A model generated the notes under the pieces. It searched no databases and was not told the origin of the DNA. It worked only from the letters and a program-made list of their open reading frames with translations. From Clostridium hydrogeniformans DSM 21757 (GTDB lineage: Bacteria; Bacillota; Clostridia; Clostridiales; Clostridiaceae): a stretch of 64,000 bases of DNA. The stretch spans positions 1 to 64,000 of the forward strand of contig NZ_JMLJ01000007.1 of the NCBI RefSeq assembly GCF_000686705.1, written 5' to 3'. The translations under genes and the position numbers were made by a program. Below are positions 16,975-25,563 of this stretch, one piece after another. Positions within the stretch are counted from its first letter, which is position 1, and the number at the start of each line of letters is the position of its first letter.

Positions 16975-17310
16975 TGTATTTTTATATAAACTGAATTAAA
17001 AGTTGAATTTAATTAATATACGAAATAGTCCAATGATATTAAAAGTATCCTTGGCTTATGTTATAATAAACATTTCATCCAAGAAGAGAAAATAAGGATA
17101 AAAAATACTTGCAGTAGCAATCTGCTATAATTCAAAAACTAAAGATTATAAATGCAAAATTGAAGAGGTTTAGACTATAGTAGATAGGCTTTAAAGTAAG
17201 TCTATCTTATTTTTTATAAAAGATATAATCAAAACTTGAAAGTGAAATAATCTTAATTATATTGTATATGGGAAAATCTAGACTTTTTTACTTACGATAA
17301 GGTGAAGCAT
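16975..17310 (+). repeat. Spacer family B, copy 3, split around a short transcript unit
   Basis: AAAGTATCCTTGGCTTATGT with TGTTATAAT (17059-17067) matches the promoter end of copy 2. After the terminator at 17182-17216, TAATCAAAACTTGAAA, ATTATATTGTATATG and CTAGACTTTTTTACTTACGA match the first half of copy 1. No protein gene lies between promoter and terminator. Confidence 0.6.
17059..17216 (+). ncRNA. Candidate small RNA or emptied gene unit
   Basis: An extended -10 promoter (17059-17067) and an intrinsic terminator (GATAGGCTT with AAGTCTATC, 17182-17216) enclose about 140 nt without an ORF of note. It may encode a small RNA or be a unit whose gene was deleted. Confidence 0.3.
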
Positions 17311-17333
17311 ACAATAAATAAGTAAGGAAAGTA

Positions 17334-17371
17334 GCCTTAACCTAGCAATATAAAGGGTTAAGGCGTTTTTT
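17334..17371 (+). terminator. Intrinsic terminator facing the AraC gene
   Basis: GCCTTAACC pairs with GGTTAAGGC, then GTTTTTT. The T-run is on the plus strand, so it stops rightward transcription at the end of the convergent araC-type gene. Confidence 0.75.
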
Positions 17372-18338
17372 ATAAGTTAAAAGATTTTCTAAAATCACTA
17401 GGAGTAATTCCATGGACATCTTTAAAGGCAGCAGCAAATTTGGCTGGGTTTTTATAGCCACATAGTTCAGATATTCCACGAATACTTAGATGGTCAGCAG
17501 ATAAGAGTTGCATGGCTCTTTTCATAGTTTCTATTCGAATATATTTATAAAGAGGAAGTCCATAATGATTTTTAAAAGATTCGCGAAGTTTACTTTCGCT
17601 CATTCCAGCTATTCTACATAGTTCAATTGTATCTGGAAGATTTAAAATATCTTCATCAATCTTATTCTTCACTTGATAAATCTTTTGCTCATTTTCCCAA
17701 GTAACATAGTGACGGCGACTACTTCTCCTTTTAGGAATATCAGGAAAATTTCTAGCTATTGAAGATAAAAGATGCAAAGTCATACCTTCAAAAGCAAGTA
17801 AAGGCATGTCTGTATTTCTTACAGCCCATCTAATTTGTTCTAAAATAAGCATTATATCAGGGGTATTGTAGTGTTGAGTTTTCCAAAGCTTTGCATCCTG
17901 AACACTGATTTTAGGTGCATGGGTGCGATCTTTGAGAAAAGGTTTTATAAAGTCATCAAAAATCAAAACACTAGTAAAACAATAATGTACGTCTTTAGAG
18001 AAAGTAAAAGTAAATTGTTTTTTAGGGTTAATAATTAAATTAGTGATTGGAGAAAGAACTTGTCTCTTTTTTCCCTGATGAGAGTAGACTATTTCTCCAC
18101 AGTCAATACAAAAGATAATCATAAAAGGTTTACTTGAATTAATTGTATGTACTATCTGTTCACTTGGGGTAAGCCAAGCACTTGAAACAAATAATCCTTT
18201 AGCAGGATTTGCTTCCGCAATCCATCCATTTGACCAATGAGGAGGGAAATCATAAATCTTTCCATTACCATAAGGTCTTTTAACAAGATTATATCTCTCT
18301 GCTAAAGCGCTCCAAGAAGGATCATTATATCCATCCAT
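17370..18338 (-). CDS. AraC-family regulator of the iron locus
   Basis: 322 residues. The N-terminal part (about 1-215) is an unassigned sensor domain. The C-terminal two-HTH AraC domain (about 225-322) has ELCRIAGMSESKLRESFKNH, then LPLYKYIRIETMKRAMQLL and ISELCGYKNPAKFAAAFKDV. Related regulators (YbtA, PchR type) activate siderophore-uptake genes when the ferri-siderophore is bound. It is divergent from the siderophore transport operon, and both starts flank Fur-box-like palindromes, so iron control of both is likely. The ligand is inferred from context only. Confidence 0.85.
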   Translation of the reverse strand: MDGYNDPSWSALAERYNLVKRPYGNGKIYDFPPHWSNGWIAEANPAKGLFVSSAWLTPSEQIVHTINSSKPFMIIFCIDCGEIVYSHQGKKRQVLSPITNLIINPKKQFTFTFSKDVHYCFTSVLIFDDFIKPFLKDRTHAPKISVQDAKLWKTQHYNTPDIMLILEQIRWAVRNTDMPLLAFEGMTLHLLSSIARNFPDIPKRRSSRRHYVTWENEQKIYQVKNKIDEDILNLPDTIELCRIAGMSESKLRESFKNHYGLPLYKYIRIETMKRAMQLLSADHLSIRGISELCGYKNPAKFAAAFKDVHGITPSDFRKSFNL

Positions 18339-18394
18339 AAAACCTTTACACCTCTCTTTTATTTAATTTAAGGTAAGAACATTATATCATCATT

Positions 18395-18409
18395 TGAGAA
18401 AGATTTTCA
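18395..18409. promoter_or_regulatory. Fur-box-like site 1
   Basis: TGAGAAAGATTTTCA fits the 7-1-7 Fur pattern TGATAATNATTATCA at most positions and sits in a 17-nt near-palindrome. It is 57 nt before the AraC start on the minus strand. Confidence 0.6.
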
Positions 18410-18452
18410 ATAAAAACATAATCCATTTTATTTAACTTATAATCCATAACTA

Positions 18453-18467
18453 TGAGAAGCATTTTCA
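18453..18467. promoter_or_regulatory. Fur-box-like site 2
   Basis: TGAGAAGCATTTTCA, the same 7-1-7 pattern, 58 bp from site 1 in the shared intergenic region. Confidence 0.6.
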
Positions 18468-18541
18468 TTTAACTCTTATAAAGCAATAAGTTACTCTTAT
18501 TTTAATAGAAAACGACTTCTTAAGAGGGGTTTGTTAAGAGA

Positions 18542-18622
18542 TTGACAGGACAATCTATAAATGCTACGCTTTTAAAAGTTAGACTAGTCTTACATTTGTA
18601 TATAACACAGGCGCTAGTGTTA
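18542..18622 (+). promoter_or_regulatory. Promoter and palindromes before the siderophore operon
   Basis: TTGACA (18542-18547), 17-nt spacer, then TGCTACGCT as a poor extended -10. Just downstream, TTAGACTAGTCTTA (18579-18592, core AGACTAGTCT perfect) and TAACAC with GTGTTA (18603-18622) are inverted repeats. Either could bind the AraC or DtxR-type regulator encoded in this locus. Confidence 0.45.
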
Positions 18623-18661
18623 TTAAATTAATATAAGATATTTATAAGGGAGAGGTATAGA

Positions 18662-19594
18662 ATGAAAAAATTATTGTCATTGTTTTGTGCAATATTTATT
18701 ACTACTTCAATTTTTGCTGGTTGCTCTTCATCTAAAAGTGCAGAGAAAGAAGAATCAACTGTTCGTACTATAAGTACTGTAAAAGGGGATATTGAAGTTC
18801 CTGCCAAACCTAAGCGTGTCATTGCTAATTGGTATGTTGGAGAGGTTATTACTTTAGGATTAAATTTAGCTGGATATAATGCTTGGGCTCAAGAAAGTAT
18901 GCCTTTTTATAATGAGCTTAAAGCGTCTACAAAAATTGAAAAGTGGGAGCCAGAAGAAGTAATGAATTTAGAACCAGATCTTATCATTACATATGATGAG
19001 GAAGACTTTGATAAATTCAGTAAAATAGCTCCAGTCCTTGTTATTCCAGAAGGAGATATGGATTCTCTTCAGCGTATAAAAACCATAGGGGAAGCTACAG
19101 GACGCACTAGTGAAGCAGAGAAAGCAGTTTCTAAATTTGAAGAAAAACTTGCTGATGCGAAGAAAACTCTTAAAGGTGATAGATTTACAGGTAAGACTTT
19201 CAGCATCTTGGAAGACTGGGGAGCTACTGGGGAGTGGAGTGGTCTATATTATGAGACAGGCTCTAGAGGTGGTACTTTAGTATATGAATACCTTAAACTT
19301 AAATATCCAGACAAGCTTAAAGCTCTTATAGAGAAATCAGGAGAAGGACGAGGATCTATAAGTTATGAAGTAGCTCATGAGTATTTTGGTGACTATATAT
19401 TATGGTTTAAGAAGGAAGGTAAAGAGTCTGATTATGCAAAGACAGATATTTGGAAAAGCATTCCTGCTGTTGCAGAAGGCAGAGTTGTAGAAATTCCAGG
19501 AAACTATGCAGGACTTTTCTTTTATTCTGATGTTACAAGTCTTACTGAACAACTTGACTATATGGTTAATGCAATAAATTCATTAGCTAAATAA
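18662..19594 (+). CDS. Iron-siderophore ABC transporter, substrate-binding lipoprotein
   Basis: 310 residues. Lipoprotein signal MKKLLSLFCAIFITTSIFAG followed by Cys21 (lipobox FAGC), then a Ser-rich linker. The rest is a class III periplasmic-binding fold of the FhuD/FecB kind: VPAKPKRVIANWYVGEVITL, EEVMNLEPDLIITYDEED, RIKTIGEATGRTSEAEKAV and a final SDVTSLTEQLDYMV. It captures ferric siderophore outside the membrane and hands it to the two FecCD permeases that follow at once. Exact siderophore unknown. First gene of the five-gene operon. Confidence 0.9.
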   Translation: MKKLLSLFCAIFITTSIFAGCSSSKSAEKEESTVRTISTVKGDIEVPAKPKRVIANWYVGEVITLGLNLAGYNAWAQESMPFYNELKASTKIEKWEPEEVMNLEPDLIITYDEEDFDKFSKIAPVLVIPEGDMDSLQRIKTIGEATGRTSEAEKAVSKFEEKLADAKKTLKGDRFTGKTFSILEDWGATGEWSGLYYETGSRGGTLVYEYLKLKYPDKLKALIEKSGEGRGSISYEVAHEYFGDYILWFKKEGKESDYAKTDIWKSIPAVAEGRVVEIPGNYAGLFFYSDVTSLTEQLDYMVNAINSLAK

Positions 19595-19619
19595 TTCTAA
19601 TTAAGAAAGGAAAATAGAT

Positions 19620-20648
19620 ATGCAAAATGCCTATAATAAAAAGCGACAATTAGGAGCTTTAAATTTTACAATCTATATGATTGCAGGGGTAGTTTTGCTG
19701 GTGATTATGTCAGCAGCATCAATTTCTTTTGGAGCTGCTGATATGAATTTGTCTACGGCTTGGGGAGCCATTTTTAATTTTGACTCTTCTTTAACTGAAC
19801 ACCAGATTATTCAAACTCTCCGACTTCCTCGTATAGCAGCTAATATAATTGTTGGGTCAAGCCTTGCCATATGTGGGGCTATAATGCAGGGAACTACAAG
19901 AAATCCTCTTGCTGATTCTGGACTTATGGGTATAAGTAGCGGTGCTACTTTTGCTATAGCTCTTTGTATGGCATTTTTGCCTGGTGGAAGTTACGGACAG
20001 ATGATGCTTTTTGCCTGCATTGGTGCAGCTATTACTACAAGTATGACTTATTTCATTGCATCTATTGGCAAAGGAGGCATGAAACCACAGAGGCTTGTTT
20101 TAGCAGGGATTTCTATATCAATGTTATTTGGTGCTTTTAGCCAATATATTTCTATTAAATATAGGCTAGGACATGCTTTAGCTTACTGGACTGCTGGAGG
20201 AACAGCAGGTGCTAAATGGAGTGAACTTGCTATAGTTTTCCCATTCTTTATTGTAGGTATTATTGTAGCTCTTGTTATATCACCTTCAATTACGGTTTTA
20301 AATCTTGGAGATGATGCAGCTATAGGTCTTGGACTTAATACTAAGAAAGTTAAATTGGTTTCTACTGTAGTTGTTTTAATACTTACAGGGCTTTCTGTAA
20401 TCGTTGTTGGACCTGTTGGCTTTGTAGGATTAATAGTACCTCATATTGTTCGCTACCTTATAGGAGTAGATTATAGATACATTATCCCAGCTTCAGGACT
20501 ATATGGAGCTTTAATTACTGTAGTAGCAGATTTAATTGGAAGGCTTATTAATAAGCCTTATGAAACTCCAATTGGAATTATTTTTGCTATAATAGGAGTT
20601 CCATATTTTCTTTATCTTACAAGAACACAAAGGAGGGAATTTGAATGA
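19620..20648 (+). CDS. FecCD-type iron-siderophore permease 1
   Basis: 342 residues with about nine or ten membrane helices. It has family blocks LRLPRIAANIIVGSSLAICG, GTTRNPLADSGLMGISSGA, VVGPVGFVGLIVPHIVRYL and the C-terminal YETPIGIIFAIIGVPYFLYL. It forms a heterodimeric channel with the next permease. It overlaps the following start by 4 nt (ATGA), so translation is coupled. Confidence 0.92.
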   Translation: MQNAYNKKRQLGALNFTIYMIAGVVLLVIMSAASISFGAADMNLSTAWGAIFNFDSSLTEHQIIQTLRLPRIAANIIVGSSLAICGAIMQGTTRNPLADSGLMGISSGATFAIALCMAFLPGGSYGQMMLFACIGAAITTSMTYFIASIGKGGMKPQRLVLAGISISMLFGAFSQYISIKYRLGHALAYWTAGGTAGAKWSELAIVFPFFIVGIIVALVISPSITVLNLGDDAAIGLGLNTKKVKLVSTVVVLILTGLSVIVVGPVGFVGLIVPHIVRYLIGVDYRYIIPASGLYGALITVVADLIGRLINKPYETPIGIIFAIIGVPYFLYLTRTQRREFE

Positions 20649-21658
20649 AGAAAAAGAGTTATTCAGTTTCACGTGGGCTAACTATTATTTTGGTACTTAC
20701 CATTATTTTGTTAGTTGTGGCAGTAATAAGCGTAAATTCAGGTAAAATGAGTCTCTCTCCTTCAGAAGTTTTTAATGTTCTTCTTGGAAAAGGTACAGCT
20801 AAGCAAAATCTTATAGTATATGATTTTCGTCTTCCTCGTATTGTATTAACTATTCTTGTAGGTATTGGTATGGGAACAGCTGGATGTGTAATGCAGAGTT
20901 TACTTCGCAATGATATGGCTAGTCCTGGAACTTTGGGAATAAGTTCTGGTTCAGGATTATTTGTATTATTGTTTATAGTGATTTTTAAGGTAGATAGTGT
21001 ATCTTCAGCTATTGCTCTTCCCCTTCTAGCTTTTGTAGGTGGAATGACAGCAGCAGTACTTATATTTTTCCTTTCCTATAGAAAAGGAAAAAATATATCA
21101 CCTACAGGATTAATTTTGACAGGGGTAGCTGTTGGAAGTGGATATAGTGCTCTTACTATGATGCTTACTTTAAAGCTGGATGAAAAACAGATGGATTTTA
21201 TTCAAAGATGGAGTGCAGGAAGTCTTTGGGGAGACAATTGGACATATATTTCTATTCTTGCACCTTGGGTATTGATTCTGTTTTTATATGTATTTTATAA
21301 ATCTCGTATTTTGAACACTTTAAATCTTGGGAATCAAACTGCAACAGGCTTAGGAGTAGCAGTAAAGAGGGAATTTATAGGTCTAGCTGTAGCAGCTGTT
21401 GCTCTATCATCAGGTAGTGTAGCCTTAGGTGGAAACTTCTTTTTTGTTGGAATGATTTCTCCACATATGGCAAGAAAGTTTGTAGGCTCAAATCATAAAC
21501 TATTGATTCCTACAGCATCTTTAGTAGGCTCAATAATTATTCTATTATCAGACACTATTACTAGGACTATAAGTTTTGGAACTGATGTTCCTACAGGAAT
21601 TATTATTACTGTATTAAGTACACCTTACTTCTTATACCTATTAGTAAAGTCACATTAA
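20645..21658 (+). CDS. FecCD-type iron-siderophore permease 2
   Basis: 337 residues. The same fold as its upstream partner: FRLPRIVLTILVGIGMGTAG, LLRNDMASPGTLGISSGSGL, FFVGMISPHMARKFVGSNHK and TDVPTGIIITVLSTPYFLYL. It is a diverged paralogue, as is usual for FhuB/FhuG- or FecC/FecD-like pairs. AAGGAGG for the next gene begins right after its stop codon. Confidence 0.92.
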   Translation: MKKKSYSVSRGLTIILVLTIILLVVAVISVNSGKMSLSPSEVFNVLLGKGTAKQNLIVYDFRLPRIVLTILVGIGMGTAGCVMQSLLRNDMASPGTLGISSGSGLFVLLFIVIFKVDSVSSAIALPLLAFVGGMTAAVLIFFLSYRKGKNISPTGLILTGVAVGSGYSALTMMLTLKLDEKQMDFIQRWSAGSLWGDNWTYISILAPWVLILFLYVFYKSRILNTLNLGNQTATGLGVAVKREFIGLAVAAVALSSGSVALGGNFFFVGMISPHMARKFVGSNHKLLIPTASLVGSIIILLSDTITRTISFGTDVPTGIIITVLSTPYFLYLLVKSH

Positions 21659-21668
21659 GGAGGTTTGT

Positions 21669-22499
21669 ATGAAAAGTATTGAAACTAAAAATTTAGATAT
21701 AGCTTATGAAGATACTCTCATTGTAAAGGAATTAAATATGCAGATACCAAAGGGAAAGATAACTTCTATTATAGGAGCAAATGGCTGTGGTAAATCAACT
21801 ATCTTGAAAGCAGTTGGACGTATATTAAAACCTAAGAAGGGTATAGTACATCTAAGTGGACAGGATATAAGTAAATTACCTACAAAAGAAATAGCTAAAA
21901 AGATGGCAATACTTCCTCAAACTCCTACTGCACCAAGTGGACTTACTGTAAGTGAGTTAGTTGCATATGGACGTTTTCCTCATCAAAAAGGTTTTGGAAA
22001 TCTCACTGAGGAAGATAAAGAAATTGTTAAATGGGCTTTATCTGTAACTAAGTTAAGTGAATTTGAGAGAAGAGAAGTTGATACTTTATCAGGAGGGCAA
22101 AGACAGAGAGTTTGGATTGCTATGGCTCTAGCACAGCAAACTGATTTAATCTTATTAGATGAACCTACTACTTATCTTGACCTTGCTCACCAATTAGAGG
22201 TTTTAAAGCTTTTATATGAGCTTAACCGTAAGCAAACGTGTACTATTGTTATGGTACTACATGATTTAAATCTTGCTGCAAGATTTTCTGACTATATTAT
22301 TGCTATTCAAAAAGGATCTATAATAAAACATGGAACTCCTGAGCTAGTTATGACTCCAGAGGTTCTTAAAAAAACCTTCAATATCAATGCTGATGTTGTT
22401 ATTGAGCCTAAGAGCAATCGTCCAGTGTGCCTTACCTATGATATTATAGATGAAAATGATGATGTGCAATTGAAGGAAAAGGAGGCGGTAGGTATATGA
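21669..22499 (+). CDS. Iron-siderophore ABC transporter ATPase
   Basis: 276 residues. Walker A GANGCGKST (about 37-45), Q-loop ILPQTPTAPSGL, signature LSGGQRQRV (about 140), Walker B LILLDEPTTYLDLAHQ and H-loop MVLHDLNLAARFSDY place it in the FecE/FhuC group. It powers the two FecCD permeases. Its stop overlaps the next start by 4 nt (ATGA), tying the exporter-fold ABC gene into the same operon. Confidence 0.93.
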   Translation: MKSIETKNLDIAYEDTLIVKELNMQIPKGKITSIIGANGCGKSTILKAVGRILKPKKGIVHLSGQDISKLPTKEIAKKMAILPQTPTAPSGLTVSELVAYGRFPHQKGFGNLTEEDKEIVKWALSVTKLSEFERREVDTLSGGQRQRVWIAMALAQQTDLILLDEPTTYLDLAHQLEVLKLLYELNRKQTCTIVMVLHDLNLAARFSDYIIAIQKGSIIKHGTPELVMTPEVLKKTFNINADVVIEPKSNRPVCLTYDIIDENDDVQLKEKEAVGI

Positions 22500-24220
22500 G
22501 AACCACTTTACGTATTTTTATGGGAGCAAGAAGATATTGGATTCATTTAATATTAGCACTAATATCTATTATTATTTCTACTATAGCAGGATTTTATAAT
22601 CCCTGGGCCTTAAGAGAGCTTACAAGTATAGCAACAGAAGGAAGCCTTGATTTTGGAGCTCAATCTTTACAAATAGGATTGATGCTTTTAGTTGCAACTA
22701 TACTTCAATCAGCTGGAAGCTCTATTTCAGGATATTTAAACCATCATGCAGCTTTGCATTATGTTGCAGATATGAGAACAGAACTTTACTCTAAACTTCA
22801 ACATATGGGACTTAAGTATTTTAATAAAAGCCGTACAGGAGATTTAACTAGTAGAGTTATTAATGATGTTATGGAGGTAGAGATTCTTTTAGCACACGTA
22901 ATCCCTGATTTTATTGTTAATATATTGACTTTCATAGGTGTGGGGATACTACTATTTTCTATTAACGTAAAGCTAGCTTTTCTAAGTCTTGTTACTATTC
23001 CTTTTCTTATTATGATTACTCTTTGGCAAAGTAAGCATCTTTCTCCTATATGGAAGCAAAATTCTATGGTTAGAGGAGAACTCTCTGGTACTGTTCAAGA
23101 TAATTTTTCTGGAATTAAAGAAATACAGATATTCAATCAACAGGAAAGAGAAGAAAAAAGGATTAAGAATCTTTCTATGAAACATAGTAAAGCATACTTA
23201 AGAGCAAGCTTCTTTTTTGAAACCACTTTTCCACTTCTTGCATTTTTCACAACTCTAGGTTCTGTTATAGTTATAATATTTGGAGGATTTATGGTTTCAA
23301 GAGGAGAAATTAATATTGGAGATATTGTAGGATTTTCTATGTACCTTGGTATGTTTTATGGACCTATAAAGAGTTTTTCAAGGCTTATGGAAATGTCAGG
23401 TACCGCAGTTGCAGGGTGCAAGCGTGTCTTTGAGGTTATGGATGAAGTTCCAGATGTTAAGGAGAAGGTTAATGCAAAGAAATTACCTAGGGTTAAAGGA
23501 AAAGTTGAGTTTAAGGAACTTTCTTTCTCTTACAATGATGAGATAAATGTTTTGAAAAATATCAATTTAAAAATAAATCCGGGGGAAACTGTAGCTTTTG
23601 TTGGGTCAACTGGGGTTGGTAAAACCACAATAGCTAGTCTTTTAAATCGATTTTATGATCCTCAGAATGGAAACATTTTAATCGATGGAATAGATATTAA
23701 AGATGTAACTTTAAAAAGTCTTAGGGATAATATAAGCATGGTTTTACAGGATACCTTTTTATTTAATGGAACAATTTATGAAAATATTGTTTATGGTTGG
23801 AAAGAAGCTACTAGGGACCAGGTTCTTGAGGCCTCAAAAGCAGCTAATGCTCATGATTTTATTGAGAGTTTAGAAAATGGTTATGATACCATAATAGGTG
23901 AGCGTGGAGTACGTCTTTCTGGAGGGCAGAAACAGAGAATTTCCATAGCTAGAGCAATTCTTAGAAATTCACCTATTCTTATTTTAGATGAAGCTACGTC
24001 AGCTCTTGATACAAAAACAGAGAAAGAAATCCAATCTGCATTAGATGAAATTTCAAAAGATCGAACAACTATAGTAATTGCCCATAGATTATCAACTATC
24101 CGTAATGCAGATAAAATTGTAGTTTTAGAAGGAACAGGCATTAGAGAAATGGGAACCCATGATGAGCTTATTCGTTCTGGAGAAACTTACTCTATGCTCT
24201 ATAGAAGTCAGGTATCTTAA
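22496..24220 (+). CDS. Exporter-fold ABC transporter in the siderophore operon
   Basis: 574 residues: six-helix ABC transmembrane domain (about 15-300) fused to an ATPase domain with Walker A VGSTGVGKTT (about 370), signature LSGGQKQRIS and Walker B ILILDEATSALD, plus H-loop IVIAHRLSTI. Such fused half-transporters work as homo- or heterodimers. By fold it is an exporter, but YbtP/YbtQ and IrtA/IrtB are exporter-fold proteins that import siderophores. Overlap with the siderophore ATPase and presence of an AraC regulator favour a role in siderophore handling. Direction of transport is not determinable. Confidence 0.85.
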   Translation: MRTTLRIFMGARRYWIHLILALISIIISTIAGFYNPWALRELTSIATEGSLDFGAQSLQIGLMLLVATILQSAGSSISGYLNHHAALHYVADMRTELYSKLQHMGLKYFNKSRTGDLTSRVINDVMEVEILLAHVIPDFIVNILTFIGVGILLFSINVKLAFLSLVTIPFLIMITLWQSKHLSPIWKQNSMVRGELSGTVQDNFSGIKEIQIFNQQEREEKRIKNLSMKHSKAYLRASFFFETTFPLLAFFTTLGSVIVIIFGGFMVSRGEINIGDIVGFSMYLGMFYGPIKSFSRLMEMSGTAVAGCKRVFEVMDEVPDVKEKVNAKKLPRVKGKVEFKELSFSYNDEINVLKNINLKINPGETVAFVGSTGVGKTTIASLLNRFYDPQNGNILIDGIDIKDVTLKSLRDNISMVLQDTFLFNGTIYENIVYGWKEATRDQVLEASKAANAHDFIESLENGYDTIIGERGVRLSGGQKQRISIARAILRNSPILILDEATSALDTKTEKEIQSALDEISKDRTTIVIAHRLSTIRNADKIVVLEGTGIREMGTHDELIRSGETYSMLYRSQVS

Positions 24221-24229
24221 AGGGAAAAA

Positions 24230-24275
24230 AATTAACGACTTAAAATCGCCAAAGCAATTTTGAGTCGTTGATTTT
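24230..24275. terminator. Bidirectional terminator between the operon and the DtxR-type gene
   Basis: AACGACTTAAAATCGC pairs with GCAATTTTGAGTCGTT over loop CAAA, with an A-run before and T-run after, serving both convergent transcripts. Confidence 0.85.
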
Positions 24276-24656
24276 TTATTTATTCTCATGTTCTGAAAGA
24301 AATTTTTGCATAGCATAAACAGAATCTGAACTAATAACGTGTTCTATAGCACAAGCGTCTTCATCTGCAATAGAACTATCGATATTTAGAATTTTTATAA
24401 AGAAATCTTTAATAATGTGATGCTTTTTATATGTAAATTTAGCTATTTCTAAGCCTAAAGGAGTTAAAAAAATTTCCTTATATTTTTCATTAGTTACAAG
24501 TCCCTTTTCAGCTAAAGTTACCATAGCACTATTAGTGCTAGCTTTAGTTACTCCAAGCTTCTCTGCTATACGAGTCATTTTGACTCCTTTGCCTTCTTCT
24601 GATAACTCATAAATAGCTTCTAAATAATTTTCCATTACAAAAGTAAGTTTTTCCAT
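24276..24656 (-). CDS. DtxR/MntR-family metal-dependent repressor
   Basis: 126 residues. N-terminal winged helix with FVMENYLEAIYELSEEGKG and MTRIAEKLGVTKASTNSAMV, then metal-binding/dimerisation part with HHIIKDFFIKIL and DEDACAIEHVISSDSV (Glu, Cys/Glu and His ligands). It is the short form without the C-terminal SH3-like domain, as in MntR or short clostridial IdeR-like proteins. It ends against the siderophore operon, so iron- or manganese-dependent control of that operon is plausible; a candidate palindrome lies at 18579-18592. Confidence 0.85.
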   Translation of the reverse strand: MEKLTFVMENYLEAIYELSEEGKGVKMTRIAEKLGVTKASTNSAMVTLAEKGLVTNEKYKEIFLTPLGLEIAKFTYKKHHIIKDFFIKILNIDSSIADEDACAIEHVISSDSVYAMQKFLSEHENK

Positions 24657-24965
24657 ACAGATCTCCCGTGATTTTTAAAATTAATTTTATTTAATCTATA
24701 TTAATAGAAAGTCTTTTAATAATAATAACATACTTTAAATTGAGTTCCAAGAATAGAGAGATTCGTATATTGATATAAAACTACATTAAATATAATATAT
24801 TTCTGTATAGATATATTTGTAGGAAATCAAGAATTTGTATTATAATAATTCCTATATAAAGTATTGAGAAATATATAGTTTAGTGATTTATCAGTGTATA
24901 ATCATATTATATTGTAGCATTATAAGAATTACATAGATATAAAATTTAAAAGAGGTGAAAATAGT

Positions 24966-25397
24966 ATGAAACAAAATACTAATTCAAAGATAAAGGTAGA
25001 AACAACAGTTGATGAACATATAGAAAAAGTGTGGAGATATTGGACAGAGCCACAACATATAATTAAGTGGAATAATGCTTCTGATGATTGGCACACTCCA
25101 TTTTCTGAAAATGATTTAAGAGTAGGCGGAAAATTTATTTCAAGGATAGAAGCTAAAGATGGTAGTTTTGGATTTGAGTTTGGTGGTACTTATACTGAAG
25201 TAAAATTATATGAGATTATTGAATATATTATGGATGACGGTAGAAAGGTTGAAATAAGCTTTATAGATAAGCAAGATAAAACTAAGATAGTAGAAGTTTT
25301 TGAAGCTGAAAAAAGCAATCCAATTGAGCTTCAACAAAATGGATGGCAGGCAATTTTAAATAATTTTAAAAAATATGCTGAGCAAACAGAAGTTTAA
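24966..25397 (+). CDS. SRPBCC (AHSA1-like) domain protein
   Basis: 143 residues. KVETTVDEHIEKVWRYWTEP opens a START/SRPBCC-type helix-grip fold; FSENDLRVGGKFISRIEAKD and the final LQQNGWQAILNNFKKYAEQ are typical of the AHSA1 subgroup. These small cytosolic proteins bind hydrophobic ligands; the role here is unknown. AGAGGTG at 24952-24958 precedes the start. A family A terminator hairpin lies downstream at 25507. Confidence 0.85.
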   Translation: MKQNTNSKIKVETTVDEHIEKVWRYWTEPQHIIKWNNASDDWHTPFSENDLRVGGKFISRIEAKDGSFGFEFGGTYTEVKLYEIIEYIMDDGRKVEISFIDKQDKTKIVEVFEAEKSNPIELQQNGWQAILNNFKKYAEQTEV

Positions 25398-25506
25398 GAA
25401 TATAGTAGGATGATTATTAGATCTATAAAATCAACATAGATATCAACTATAGCTATATGATAATATTCTTACATTAGGAAAATGAAACTAAAAATTATAT
25501 TTATAA

Positions 25507-25546
25507 AAATACCGTATTATTCAGAAATGGATATGCGGTATTTTTA
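25507..25546 (+). terminator. Spacer family A, copy 8 (hairpin only)
   Basis: ATACCGTATTATTCAG pairs with GGATATGCGGTAT, then TTTT. It is 15 kb away from the main array but nearly identical to copy 5, and is again followed by a DUF1492-like relic. Confidence 0.8.
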
Positions 25547-25563
25547 TATGTAAGGAGGTAATT

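Noticed and set aside
19620-22499. Possible vitamin B12 (BtuCDF) rather than siderophore uptake
   Set aside because: No cobalamin riboswitch lies upstream, while Fur-like boxes, an AraC regulator and a DtxR-type repressor point to iron. B12 transport cannot be fully excluded from the permease sequences alone.
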